64,000 bases of DNA from Eupeodes corollae (Eukaryota > Arthropoda > Insecta > Diptera > Syrphidae), in NCBI RefSeq assembly GCF_945859685.1, contig NC_079148.1, forward strand, positions 8,618,001 to 8,682,000, in the 5' to 3' direction. Below the pieces are notes generated by a model, which searched no databases, was not told where the DNA came from, and was given only the letters and a program-made list of their open reading frames with translations. The translations under genes were made by a program, and so were the position numbers. Below, piece after piece: positions 43,234 through 54,595 of the stretch (its first letter is position 1; the number at the start of each line of letters is the position of its first letter).

Positions 43234-45670
43234 CTCCCCCTCGGTAGTTTCTCCTGGGCAAGTGGTAGGGGGCGTCTTGATGTCGAGGACAGCTAGCTTG
43301 ACTGCGGATCTTTCATACACCCCATTCGCCGTCTGTACGAAAGCGCTTCGTACTTGATTATCTTTGGATGATCTTTTCACGTTTACTATTCGCCCTTTCG
43401 GCCAGCTATTCCTGGGATTAGTTGGGTCCACAATAAGGACTAAGTCTCCCACTTCTAAGGGTTTTGCCGGAGTGAGCCATTTTGTTCGTCTGGTAAGCGT
43501 AGGTAGGTATTCTGCTATCCAGCGCTTCCAGAAACGGTCCGCAAACTGTTGTGAGATGAGCCAATTTTTTCGCAGTACTGTTGCGTCATCGTCGAATTGT
43601 GCTAATGATTTTGACCCACATTGCGATCCTAACAGAAAATGGTTAGGAGTTAGAGCTTCCGGATTGGTTGGATCTATTGGAATATATGTCAACGGTCGTG
43701 AGTTCACTATGTTCTCAGATTCTATTAACATAGAGCGAAGGAGTTTATCGTTTGGGTTTCTTGATGGCATAATAGAGTAGAGAACATTTTTAATAGATCG
43801 TACTAGCCGCTCCCAGCTACCGCCCATATGTGGCGAGCTAGGGGGTATGAACTTCCACTGAGTTATTGTGGTGGTGAAGGTTTCCATCAGTTTATCTTTC
43901 CGAATACTGGCTGCGGCTTCTCTCAGCTCTCGTTCAGCCACGCAAAAATTGGTACCATTATCGCTGTGAAACTCAATCGGTGTACCTCTTCTGGCTATGA
44001 AATTACGAAGGCAAAGGATGCAAGAGTCCGTTGTCAGCGTATGAGCAACTTCTATGTGAACCGCTCTAACGGTGAGGCAGGTTAGAAGAACTCCCCATCG
44101 CTTTTCCGTTCTTCGCCCTACGGTGACACAAAAGGGGCCGAAGTAGTCCACGCCAACATATGAGAAGGGTCGGCAGAACGAAGCTAGTCTCGCTTGAGGA
44201 AGTGCGGCCGTGCTTTGTTTATTTTGCAGCGTGGCCATAATTTCTTAATAGCTTTGAGAGTGGATCGCAGTTGAGATATATAGAATTTCTGACGAAGAGT
44301 GTTGACGACTGTTTCATCACTTTGATGGTTAAAATGGCAGTGAACATCTTCGATAATTAGCACCTTAATTCGATGGTATCTTGGAAGAATTACAGGCAGT
44401 CTGAGATCTTGATTGAGTTCTTGTTTTAGAGAAATGCGTCCATTAGCTCGTATAAGATGGTTTTCATCCAAAAATGGGTTAAGGTTAAAAAGTGGGCTAC
44501 TTCGTTCAACACCACGGTTCATTGTTAGATCTGCAATTTTTTCGGCGTATATTTACACATTTTTGTGCCTCTTTCACGAATGCATTTTCGGCTGACTGTA
44601 GTTCACTTCTTAATAGGGGGCCGCTCACTTTGAGTGTTTTATTCCTTCTGGTTGATGTATTGTTAACAAAACGCAGGGCATACGCGGTGATCCTCAGCAA
44701 TTTTCGCCAGGTGGATATTTCGTGTGACCGAAAGATGTTTCCTTGGGCAATATTGTGAACTGATACGAAATGTGTTTTCAACTATTCGATTGTAGAGCCC
44801 ACAATCACCTCTTGTGGCCACTCGTCTATGATTGATTTCAAGAAAGTTGGTCCGTTGAACCATCTACTGGTTGATTTGAGTTTCGGCGGCCTTTGCCATT
44901 TCGTGGCTTCATCGGCGACATTCATGTGTGTGGGGATCCATCTCCATTCTGTTACATCAGTGAGCTCCAAAATCTCACTCACCCTGAATGTAACGTACTG
45001 TCGGTATCTTCGGTGGTCCAAACGGAGCCAACAGAGAACAGTCTTGGAGTCTGACCAGAAATATCGACTCTTGAAAGTGATTCCGTTCGAGTCTATAATA
45101 CTTTTAGCAAAGCGTGCTCCGAGAAGTGCCGCCTGTAACTCCAGTCGTGGAATTGTAAGTGCTTTAAGAGGGGCGACTCGAGTTTTTGCTCCTATGAGTG
45201 CTGTCTCCGTCAGTTCGTTCTTCAAATTTCTAATGTACGCCACAGCCGCAAAACCGTTTTCGCTTGCGTCAACAAAGATGTGCAGTTGAATTTCAGACCC
45301 CCAATCGGATGAGACATAACATCTGGGAATACGTAGCTCTTCAATCTTGGAAAGATGATTATGTCCATTCAAGCCATTTGTGATACTCCTCATCCTTAAT
45401 TTCGTCGTCCCAATCGATTTTAGAGCGCCAGATTTCTTGCAGCAGGATCTTGACATACATGAGAAGGCATGCTATGAGGCCAAGGGGATCGAATATTGTC
45501 ATCATCACCCTTAGCACTTCACGCTTAGTTGGGCGCTTAGAATCAAAGAGAATTTGTCTTTGATTTCGATCTGAGGTGATCTTAAAAGTAAGGCTATCCA
45601 GAGGAGTGCACCACCACATTCCAAGCACTTTTTCTGTGCTCAGCTCAACATTCAAGTTCATGCTTAGTTC
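43234..45670 (-). pseudogene. BEL/Pao retrotransposon Pol, 3' half (RT end, RNase H, integrase)
   Basis: On the minus strand in order: RT C-terminus (45661-45359: LGMWWCTPLDSLTFKIT, REVLRVMMTIFDPLG); RNase H (45456-44782: LHIFVDASENGFAAVAYI, RLELQAALLGARFAKSI, FWSDSKTVLCWL); integrase zinc region (44522-44184: IKVLIIEDVHCHFNHQSDET); and a long open integrase core (44238-43228) with D in YVGVDYFGP, D in FHSDNGTNF and E in GSWERLVRSIK. The WSDSKTVL and DPLGL blocks are typical of BEL/Pao. Frameshifts near 45360-45460, 44780 and 44500, and loss of Gag, protease and the RT catalytic motif, make it inactive. Confidence 0.88.
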
Positions 45671-45715
45671 TTCTAAATAATCAAAAATTGATTATGAACT
45701 CGTTATTTATGGAAA

Positions 45716-46066
45716 ATGTGTAAAATCTTACATTCAATCTCTTCACCTCTTCACAATGATCATATAACTTGTCAATTAGAGTCATTTAGGACTAGTATAA
45801 TAAAAAGATCTATCGAAAGAAAAGGATTTGTGTCATCAGGAATTGTAGAAAAAATACTTGTATTCTATGAATCTAATTTTATGGAATCTATTATTGTCAA
45901 CAATTTGACTTTTCTCTTTATTGATGGCTCAAAAAGCAGGGAAAGTACTTCTTCCACAATCGTTGATAAAAAAATAATCTCCTTTAATTGGAAAAACGTC
46001 CACCATTTTTTTCAACCTTATCTGCTGAAAATGGTAAACAATTTAAATAAAAACAAAAATCCATGA
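45716..46066 (+). mobile_element. Possible LINE RNase H fragment
   Basis: The plus-strand frame reads IVNNLTFLFIDGSKSREST, SSTIVD. The FxDGSKS motif after a short hydrophobic strand fits the first acidic residue of a LINE RNase H domain. The other acidic blocks are not found. It is oriented against its neighbours. Confidence 0.45.
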
Positions 46067-46168
46067 AAAGATCCATACCAAAACAGCATTGCAACTTCTA
46101 AGTCTGCAATAAATACTTTTTTTTATTTTGTGCGCGCACTAAAGGGGTTATGAATACCCTTATAATGA

Positions 46169-47130
46169 TTAAACACAGTGCGAGCAATTAGGAAAGGAGG
46201 ATAGGATTAGAAAGGAGAATCTGTTGCATGGGTTTGAATGTTTGCACATTGTAATGAGTGGGAAATATTGAGCTTGGTAAAGCATTCCACATTCGTGTAG
46301 TGCGGCTAAAGAAATAATCTCTGTACTTAACAGTACGTCCGAAATTTGGCTCGAGGGTAAACTGATGAAAATTCCTAGCAGTACGGGCATTACGGTTGAA
46401 TTGTTTAAGGAGTGGAATCCAACTGGCTTTTTCAATAGAGAATTGTTTATAAAAATAGCGATAAAACAATGACAGACATTAGACCTTGCGGCGGTGTTCA
46501 AGAGAAGCAAATATCTCGGTAAGGTAACGATCTCCAATAATTTTTAAAGCTCTTTTTTCAATTCTATCAAGAAGACTCAAGTACGTTATTGGAGCACTAC
46601 CCCAAATATGAGAGTTAAACTCAAGTTTTGGACTACTAAAACCTTTGTAAATTATAGCCAGTTCAGAAGGGGTAAAAACTTTTTGCATCGTCGGAGAAAA
46701 TCTAAACACTTAGCAGCATTTTTGGCGATGTCAAATATGTGATCACTCAACAACAAGTGGTTTGTGATGCACATACCTTGGACTGATAGTTGTTCAGTCT
46801 CCTCGATGCAAGCACCACTCATGGAAAGTGGCATTTGGGGAGGGTAAAGCTTTTGTGACAGTAGACAGCATTGAGTTTTTGAAGCATTAAATTCTACACG
46901 GTTTTTATTCCCCAATGAACAATGCTGTCAAGATCAGAATTTAATGAGCTGCCGTTGGTAATCCAAAACCGAAGAACAAGGATGAGAATCTAAAAACGAA
47001 TATGAAAAGCTGAGAGTACTGTCATCCGCTAAACAATTTACTGGGTTAGATGTTAGAAGTTTCAGACAAAAGATCATTTATAAAAGTAAGGAAGAGCGTC
47101 GGAGACAAAACGGAGCCCTGGGGCACATCA
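46169..47130 (-). mobile_element. LINE (Jockey-like) RT C-terminal half
   Basis: Minus-strand blocks in order: DVPQGSVLSPTLFLLFINDL (RT motif, 47130-47070); then VEFNASKTQCCLLSQK (46915-46652); KVFTPSELAIIYKGF, LEFNSHIWG and YLSLLDRIEKRALKIIGD (46709-46479); and RNARTARNFHQFTLEPNFGR, YRDYFFSRTTRMWNALPSS (46469-46188). The catalytic FADD region is deleted or unreadable near 46950-47050. Frameshifts occur. Confidence 0.8.
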
Positions 47131-47146
47131 GTGTTTATTTTGTAAA

Positions 47147-47190
47147 TTTGTATTTGTGTTTGTATTTGTATTTGTATTTATTTATTATCA
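47147..47190. repeat. (TTTGTA)n microsatellite
   Basis: Several imperfect TTTGTATTTGTG/TTTGTA units end in TTTATTTATTATC. On the minus strand it reads GATAATAAATAAATACAAAT, probably the A-rich 3' tail of a minus-strand LINE. A similar tail lies at 47505-47530. Confidence 0.6.
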
Positions 47191-47744
47191 AAATTAAATT
47201 TTGTATTCTGGTGCAAGATTCAATAATAATTTTTCAAATGATTTTGTTGTTCTGAATTCGAATTTAATCCTTGAATTGTCTCCATCACAATTCAAATTTC
47301 CGAAAAAATACTCTTTAAAAGCGTTTAAAAATCTATGATTGTTGTTTTTTCACGCTTAGCTTTTTTTAGCACAAAACTTATAAATGTCTTCTCGAAATTT
47401 TCATTAGTAGTTATACGATGAATTGTGAGTCTTCATTTGACTCTATACGAATTCTTGAAAATCCTTAAATGCTATGAGTTCACAGTTTTGAGAAATGCAT
47501 TTTATTTTGTGTTTTTATTTATTTATTATCATTAAGCATTTTAAAACATAGAGTCTTATTTTTAATACTTATTATGTTCAGATTTAAATTTTATCAAATT
47601 AAAAGAGGAATCAAATTAGTATGCTAAATTTACAATTTGCTTGAAGTTAAGAGAAATTTGTTTTTGTCATGTTGAAAAATTAAATAACATACATTTTTAA
47701 ATTCTAAGACAAAGTGATTTTTATTTTGGAAACATTTTCAGCAT
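47191..47744 (-). mobile_element. Probable LINE 3' untranslated sequence
   Basis: AT-rich sequence bounded by the two tail-like repeats (47147-47190 and 47505-47530). It lies between two minus-strand LINEs. A short minus-strand frame (47330-47205, FKEYFFGNLNCDGDNS) is not recognised. Assignment is positional. Confidence 0.35.
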
Positions 47745-49800
47745 TTGTATAAGTTCTTTAAAGAGTTCTCAAAACGAGTGCTGCTGTGTATCCCTCTCAG
47801 GTTAGCAGGCAAGGAGTTCCACAGGGCAACAGCGTGTACAAAGAACTGTTGTTTTGAATTTCTGAATTTGAAGGAAGGGACAATTAGAACATTACTTCTT
47901 AGTGATACTGGGAACCTAAGCCTTTCGTATAGATATTCAGGAGATCTAGTATAATAAGTCTAAAAAGAAATGTCAAAGTTTGATAGTTTATGTAGTTGTT
48001 GAAGGTCATGTTGAAAACACTACTTGCTTGCATCGAAACATGATCGAACCGTCGCAAGTCATAAATAAAGCGAACAACATTATAAAACGCGACTTGAAGT
48101 TTTCATTTATTAGCGCTGTCAAGGGCACAGAAAATGGGACTGCCATAGAAAAGTATTGGTAGGACAAGAGATTTTGCTATAGTCATTTTTGTTGAAACTG
48201 GAAGACAATGGCAGATATATATAAAACCCGCAAAGCAGCATATATTCGACCAACGGCACAAGTCAAGTGATCGTCCCATGTAAGTTTATGGTTAAAAACA
48301 ATCCCAAGATTCTTAACTGTTCTAACGTAGCTTAACGTTTCCCCCTCAAGTTCAATACTAGGGAAATAAGAAGTATCTATTGCAGTGTTACTGATGACGA
48401 TTGCCTGACATTTCTTAGGGTTAAGTTTAAGATGATTCTCCCTGGACCACTGGTTTATATACACATCAAATGAATTTAAACGTCGTCAGCATACATATAA
48501 ATTTTGCAATGCTTGAGTGGAAGCTCATTATTGAAAAGTGTGAATAAGAGTGGTCCCAAAATCGATCCCTGGGGCACACCATTAGAGGTAGGGAGGGAAT
48601 CCGACAGCCTAGAGTTAGCAAAAACAGCCTGAGTTCGATGGCTTAGATACTGTGCTATGAGGGTTAAGGCTGAGTTTTCAAAGAAGAAGAAAGAATTCAG
48701 TTTTTTTCAGAAGAATTGTATGTGAAACAATGTCGAACGCCTTAGAGAAATCAAGGAGAACCAGAGTTCTGACTTTATTATTATCGATTTGTTGTCGCAT
48801 GTCGTCGCTTATCTTAAGAAGCGCAGTCGTACAGCTGTGTTTCGGTCTAAAGCCAGATTGCATCGGTGTAATTAAATTCCGTGTTTCAAAGAATTTTCGA
48901 ACGCTTTTGAAATTAATGGTAGGATAGAAATTGGACGGTATTCTTCTTGTTGCGAATTTGACTTTTTAAGAATTGGCAATATTTTTGAAGCTTTCCATAG
49001 TGCCGGGAAACAGGACTTTGTTAATATTGAATTAAAGATATGTGTCAAGAAAGGAGATATAAAAGTATAAGAATAATTTTTACAAACTTAGGATGCATAT
49101 TGTCTAGTCGAATAGCGTTCAATTTTATGTCTTTTACGGCCTTAAATACCTCAACTTCAAAAACTCTTTTAAAACTGAAACTTGAGAGAAGCTCATTACT
49201 TCTTTCAAAGTTTGTGTCAAACGCAACACCATTATTTGTGTCAGAAACAGAACTTACGAACTGTTTGTTTAGTTCATTTACATCACAGTCATCCTCAGCA
49301 ATCTTTTGTTTCGTCGTAATACCAAGAGATTTTACGTTCTTCCACAGTTTTTTGGAAGAAACATTGTTAAATCTCGACGCAAAAAATCTTCGCTTGGAAT
49401 TTCTGATTTGAATATTCACTGCATTTCTTAACGTTTTGTACTGCATGAACAACAGTGGTAACTTGAAGTTTATCAATGTAACTAGTGTACTATCCTATTT
49501 CAGGGTTTTTGATTCGCACGTTTTTAATTGGCACATAGGTGTCAAAAAGGTCATTAATTTTGTTAGTAAAGAAATAAACTTGCCTATCTACGTCTGAGAT
49601 ATAGTATATATTTTCTACATTAGAGTTATATATATACTTGTTACCAATGATTGCATATCGATTGCATTGAAATTCCTGAATGAAATGCTTTCTGTTTCTG
49701 AGGTCGGATTTAGGTTAATGTTATAAAAAGCGATAGTTAAGTCATGCTTGGAAAATCCGGGAACATCAAGCTGCCCATAGGAGTTCACAAGATGTGGTTG
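47745..49800 (-). mobile_element. LINE (Jockey/CR1-like), endonuclease end through RT
   Basis: Minus-strand order: endonuclease end (FSKHDLTIAFYNINLNPTSE near 49760; FRNFNAIDMQSL); linker (49476-49045: LRNAVNIQIRNSKRRFFASR, KLWKNVKSLGI, KFVKIIL); RT palm (48863-48678: MQSGFRPKHSCTTALLKISD, VLLDFSKAFDIVSH); IFINDL-type turn near 48500; and the thumb (48464-48183: NHLKLNPKKCQAIVIS, VKNLGIVFNHKLTWDDH), with tail residues to about 47745. Frames are broken but domains are collinear. The YADD box region (about 48480-48500) is degraded. Confidence 0.82.
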
Positions 49801-49859
49801 ATATTATTATAATAATATTAGATTTGAACCCGTCCAATAATACTTGAATTAAACGGTCC

Positions 49860-51560
49860 GAAAGGTAATTTCTAACCTAACAAAGAAGAGATTCATCGAT
49901 ACCAGAAGCACGCATTTTCGCTAAGAGACCTTGATACCAAACTGCCTTTGAAATATCAAGTGCAATAATCTTACTTTCTCCAAAACGATGTTTAGATTTG
50001 TTCCACTGTTCGGTGAGATGAACCATGTGATTACCAGTGGCTACGAAAGCTATTTTGTCGGTCGAAGAAAGAAGAAATTCATCGATACCAGAAGCACGCA
50101 TTTTCGCTAAGAAACCTTGATGCCAAACTGCCTTTGAAATATCAAGTGCAATAATCTTACTTTCTCCAAAACGATGTTAAGATTTGTTCCACTGTTCGTG
50201 AGATAAAGCATGAGATCCCCAGTGGAACTATTGCTACAAAAGCTATTTTGTCGGTCGAAGCTTCCGTTCTTCAAGATATTTTTTGAGCTGAAAATTGATC
50301 AGCGTTTCCATTACCTAGGAAAGAAGGGACGTAAGTGCAATTGGGCGATAGTTAGAAGGGGAGGAGGATTCACCTTTTTTAGGGACATACTGGACAAATG
50401 CAGTTTTCCATCCACTCGGAAAGAGACCAGTAGAATAGGACAGACGGAAAAGCTTACGCAGTGGTTTTGCCAGCATTGAAGAACACCTCTTCAGAGCAAT
50501 AGCGGAGATACTACCCGGGCCAGCGGATTTGAGAATGTCAAGATCTTTTAGTACTGTAGCAACTGTACGAGTGCGAAAGAAGATTTGTCCCATAGAAACG
50601 TTTACGCTTTCAAGTACAGGAGGAGTCATGACACTCATTGGTATCATCAAATTAACAGCAAATTGTGCTGCAACAAATTGGCTTTCTCAATCAAGCTTAC
50701 AAAAGAAGAATCATTGGAAACGAGCGAAGGAACGGACGGAAAAATTTTACTACCTTTGTAGTATTTTTTTACCGTAATTTCTGGTCATGCAACAATTTAA
50801 TGTGTGTGTCGTATATGCCCGTTACAAGTCTTTCTAGTTTTCGTCAGTAGGGTTGGCTTTATAAATCCGGAAACTTACTCGTACATCTTTGATCCTAATA
50901 ACCTCTTTACAACTTGAATCAAACCATGAGTTTTTTTTGGGTTTGATATATAGATATTACAATATTTGAGATAAAATTTCTCATTCCACAAAGAATTAAG
51001 TTTTTACCCATATCTTCGCTGGAATCCACGTCACTATCGAGGAAGCAGTTAAAGTTCCTGAAGAAATCATTGAGACCGTTCCAGTTGGCTTTCTCATATT
51101 GCCATACTCATAGGGTTTTTCTCTTTAACTGTTTTTTTGGCATGAGGATCAAGCAGATTTGAAACAATGCCTAGAGGTTATAATAGACTTACCGCATATT
51201 TATTAGGATCAAAGGCAAGAAACAAGCCTAGAGTGTTTGGCGCATTGACCTGCAACGTCTTGAATCCGAGTTGGCTCGTCAACTAACTGAGTCAGGTAGT
51301 TTAACTCAGCAAAAATCTCGACTTACCTTCCTTCGGATGTTGTCTGACCAGAATAGCGCAGCCGCAAAGAGTTGTGTACATTTAAATCGCCCGCAACAAC
51401 GATCTCACTGTGCGGAAAATGGGATAAAATTCTCTGGATACAGTCGGACAGCGCATCTAATTCGTTGGAAGTCTAATTGCTATCCACACTTGATGGGCCT
51501 TTGGACAATGAATTTAAACCACATATAATTTGCATTGACCAGACCATATTGTGGTACAAG
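49860..51560 (-). mobile_element. LINE with endonuclease and RT pieces
   Basis: Minus-strand order: endonuclease (51540-51180: LSHFPHSEIVVAGDLNVHNS, FAELNYLTQLVDEPTRI); a degraded linker (51180-50770); linker/RT start (50650-50315: SVMTPPVLESVNVSMGQIFF, LKSAGPGSISAIALKRCS, SGWKTAFVQYVPKKGES, NYRPIALTSLL); and the RT palm (50100-49877: IIALDISKAVWYQGLLAKMR, ASGIDE). VAGDLNVH and NYRPIALTS are hallmark LINE motifs. The SVMTPP linker is shared with the fragment at 2779. Several frameshifts. Confidence 0.82.
49877..50255. repeat. Tandem duplication (about 190 bp, two copies) inside the LINE RT
   Basis: GATTCATCGATACCAGAAGC through TTTTGTCGGTCGAAG occurs at about 49890-50075 and again at 50080-50260. 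The second copy has small deletions (CACTGTTCGTGAG for CACTGTTCGGTGAG). The RT palm motif LDISKA is therefore present twice in succession. Confidence 0.85.
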
Positions 51561-51589
51561 TTGATAGGCATGGTGAGAAAAGAAATACT

Positions 51590-51780
51590 TTACTAGGTTC
51601 CTTCGCTTGTTGTCAATGAAACTCCTTTAGTTAGTTCTATTGTGAAGCAAACTTGTTTGTAAAGCAGTGTCATGGATCCTTTTTTGTACTCGTACTGTTC
51701 CGAGAGTCGTAAAAGGTCTCAACATACATAAATCCGCTGGTTTGGATGGTATCATCGCTTAGCTACTTACTGACAATTGC
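51590..51780 (+). mobile_element. LINE linker/RT-start fragment, opposite strand
   Basis: The plus strand reads VPSLVVNETPLVS, then broken frames giving RTVPRVVKGLNIHKSAGLDG. This matches the linker and the KSAGLDGI block of the SVMTPP-family LINE. It abuts the endonuclease end of the minus-strand LINE in head-to-head orientation. Confidence 0.6.
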
Positions 51781-51934
51781 GTCTTGGTATATTAGTGTCA
51801 ATCGGTTCCTGACTCCATGTACATAATTTTTCATCGGATATACGATTGGGACAAAACAAACCCTTAAGTTGTTTCGTAGACACCTATTAATAAAGGTTTG
51901 CAATTTCTTGATAATTGCTGCTGTTTATTTTCAG

Positions 51935-52011
51935 GTTCTGCATCCGGATAATCGTAGCTTTGACATCAAGTTGAGAGAATTGTTCTTAGAAACTTTGGAC
52001 TTCCCGATCCG
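51935..52011 (+). CDS. Candidate orphan internal exon
   Basis: A 77-bp stretch is framed by a strong acceptor (TTTATTTTCAG, ending 51934) and a consensus donor (GTAAGT from 52012). Only one frame is open; it reads VLHPDNRSFDIKLREL and continues FLETLDFPI. I do not recognise the family and find no partner exons nearby. It could be an exon of a gene that extends elsewhere, a duplicated gene fragment, or chance. It sits between two LINE fragments. Confidence 0.35.
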
Positions 52012-52019
52012 GTAAGTGA

Positions 52020-52777
52020 TAACTTGTTAGGTACGGACTTCAGAAGAGACAACACTTCGATGATAATGAAACCTTAGTAGTTAGTTTTTCTCGTATTGAT
52101 TTTCACCTCTACAATTTATGCTTCTCTCTCCACTTTTGTTATCGTTTGATGGATGTTGATATGATCCTTTTTTAGGTAGGCATAAAACGTTGGTGTATAG
52201 TCTTGATATTTCTGGTATGCTGTCAGAGACTATCTTCTTCTTCCGTTTCCTGTCAAGGCTACCGAAAGCACATCAATGATCACCAACAAAAACAGAAGTG
52301 ATGACTATAAGCGGCCCTTTCTGACTTCACTTTGTACTTCAAATTCTTCTGACAACATCCGTTTTAGATATGACTTTTTGACACATCATAATAATACCAT
52401 ATCATCTTTATAATAGAAATTAGTTTATTAAAGATACCCTTCCTGCGCAAAACAAGTCAGATAAACTCCCTGTTGCCGATGTAAAAACCTTCTCAAAATA
52501 AATGAACAACATTTGAAAAGGTGATCGATAATAATCAACGAAATGATCGATGATGATCCGCAAGTTGTTGATGTTATCAATGCAGGAAAATCAAGTACGG
52601 AAGTCACCTTGAATTTCAAACTTATTTTTTTATTTGGATTTCGAAGTAGCCGGTCACGTCGAAGCAGAACTTCGGTTCGAAGTAGCTTTCAAATTTCAGG
52701 CAGAGATGACCAACTTAACCGATATATCGAAAATGCAATATATTATTATACCTAAACAAAAATACCATAAGCTTTAG
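52020..52777. other. No recognised gene
   Basis: No family signature in either strand. The frames at 52428-52619 and 52543-52755 overlap on opposite strands and show no domain. Confidence 0.3.
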
Positions 52778-52859
52778 GTTAGGTTGGAGTGGCTATCCAG
52801 ATGTCATTGACGCACGTAGACCTCAAGGGTCCATTGTGATACCACTAATGAGGTAACTC

Positions 52860-53284
52860 ATGGGAGAGTAATGAACTTAAACAAACCATTTCGTACTTTT
52901 AATGTAGTTAGAGAGACGTTTTGTGTCAATCGTTGCCAGTTCACTGGTGTTATCGAAGAAGGGATAACCGAGAAAGTTATTCCTTCTAATGGAGAGTGCT
53001 GGACATGTACATAGAAGGTGTTGGACTGTTTCCTCTTCCTCCTCATCCATGCAGCTTCTAGAGAAGTCATTTGTGTAGACCCCTAGCCTCAGAGCCTGTC
53101 TTCCTATGAGGCAGTGTCCCCTTATTACTCCAATTGTAGAGCTTATACTTTGTCTGCTCAGTGATATCAAGCCTTTTGACCGTTTTAAGTCAATACTTGG
53201 CCATATTTGCTTGGTTGCTAGGCAGGTAGTACTCTGTGACCATCTAGCATTTGTTGTTTCTAGAGCATATTGCTTGAGCATTTT
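52860..53284 (-). pseudogene. LINE ORF2 C-terminal domain
   Basis: The minus strand reads NARWSQSTTCLATKQIWPSI, DLKRSKGLISLSRQSISS, CLIGRQALRLGVYTNDFSRS, CMDEEEEETVQHLLCTCPAL and FLGYPFFDNTSELATI. It includes the C-x2-C...H-x3-C-type zinc motif (SRSCMDEEE...HLLCTCP) that follows RNase H. It matches 56580-56880 block for block, so the two loci share a LINE family. Confidence 0.85.
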
Positions 53285-53455
53285 TGTAGTTCGGCCGGAA
53301 TGATTCCGTCTAGTCCTGGAGATTTATATGGATCAAAGCTGTCTATGGCCCATTGCAGTTTTTCCCGCGTTATTAGATCAACTAAATCGCTTGTAGAAGT
53401 CGTTGAGTATGTTAGAGCTACCCGGAAAGTGGGTGTCTAATAACAGATTAAGAGA

Positions 53456-54480
53456 TTATTTATCTGTGATAGTCCACGTGCCTGCTTCTATCTTTAAAGC
53501 ACTGGGTATTGTTGGACTTTTTGAGAGAATTTTCCTGAGTCTTGAGGCTTCTGAAGTATTTTCTATTTTACCACAAAAATTTCTCCAAGAAGACCTCTTA
53601 CTCTTTCTTAATTCTTTTTTATATTGCTTTAGAGCTTGTTTGTATAAGTCCCGATCAGAAGGAGATCTAGTGTACTTAGATCTGTTGAAGAGTTTGCGAC
53701 AGCTCTTTCTGAATGGTTCTAGTTCTTTACGCCACCAATGAGGTTTCTTTTTACCCTTTAAAATGGTTACAGGGCATGAAGATCTCATTGATTCATTTAA
53801 GGCTTCGGTGAGATGATTTACAGAAAGGTCAAGTTCAGCTTTACTGAAGGATCTTTTAAGAAGGTTGTGATCAAGCAGTTGTGCTAGTACCTCCCTATAT
53901 CGCTCCCAGTTTGTATTCCGGTGATTCCGAAAACCCGTAGATGTATTTGTCACATCTTTGAGCTCAAACTGAATGTATTTGTGGTCAGAGAAGGAATTCC
54001 CTTTTGAGACATGCCAGTTTGAAATCATATTGTGGATCGAGTCAGAGGTAAGTGTATTAGTGTAATATCAAGTACCTCTTTCCTATTCTCGGTTACAAAA
54101 GTGTGTTCATTACCAATATTACTTATGAGTAGGTTAGTGCTTAGTAAGTAATCAAATAAGGACTCACCTCTCTCATTTATATCAGAGCTACCCCATACCA
54201 TGTGATGGGCGTTAGCGTCCGAACTAATTAGGAGAACAACTTTTTTCGATTGCGCGTCCGCAATTGCCTTCCTCAAGGTGTTTCCTGGAATTGGGCTATC
54301 GTGGCCAAGGTAGGAGGATATGAGCCAGTAGGTTGCTTTATCCGTTGTTAAGACAGCGGTGGTGGTGTCCTTGTCGCTGTAATTGGGGAGTAAAAATATG
54401 TTTAAGTCATTTTTTACTATCATGCATGACCTTGGTCCACCTTTCTCCGATGCATACAATATTTTATAGCCAGGAGTCCT
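53456..54480 (-). pseudogene. LINE ORF2 endonuclease and linker
   Basis: 54459-54025 has LLISSDANAHHMVWGSSDIN and RGESLFDYLLSTNLLISNIG, with NEHTFVTENRKEVLDITL. The SDANAHHxxWGSSDxNxRGE block is the catalytic part of an apurinic endonuclease domain. 54028-53456 continues with HVSKGNSFSDHKYIQFEL and a basic linker (KKPHWWRKELEPFRKSCRKL). One frameshift at about 54030 separates them. Confidence 0.85.
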
Positions 54481-54595
54481 GAGACCTCTGATGATGGAAT
54501 TTTAGACCCACGCCTCCTGTATTAAGACGATGTCTTCCTTGTTCCTATGCAGTCGGAGTACCAGGTTGTTTGTGGCCATGATGGCGTGATGGAGA

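Noticed and set aside
43364..45289. Plus-strand frames opposite the BEL/Pao Pol region
   Set aside because: The minus strand encodes integrase and RNase H with catalytic motifs; the plus frames are shadows.
47147..47190. Possible CRISPR-like or telomeric array
   Set aside because: It is a simple TTTGTA microsatellite without spacers, most likely a LINE tail.
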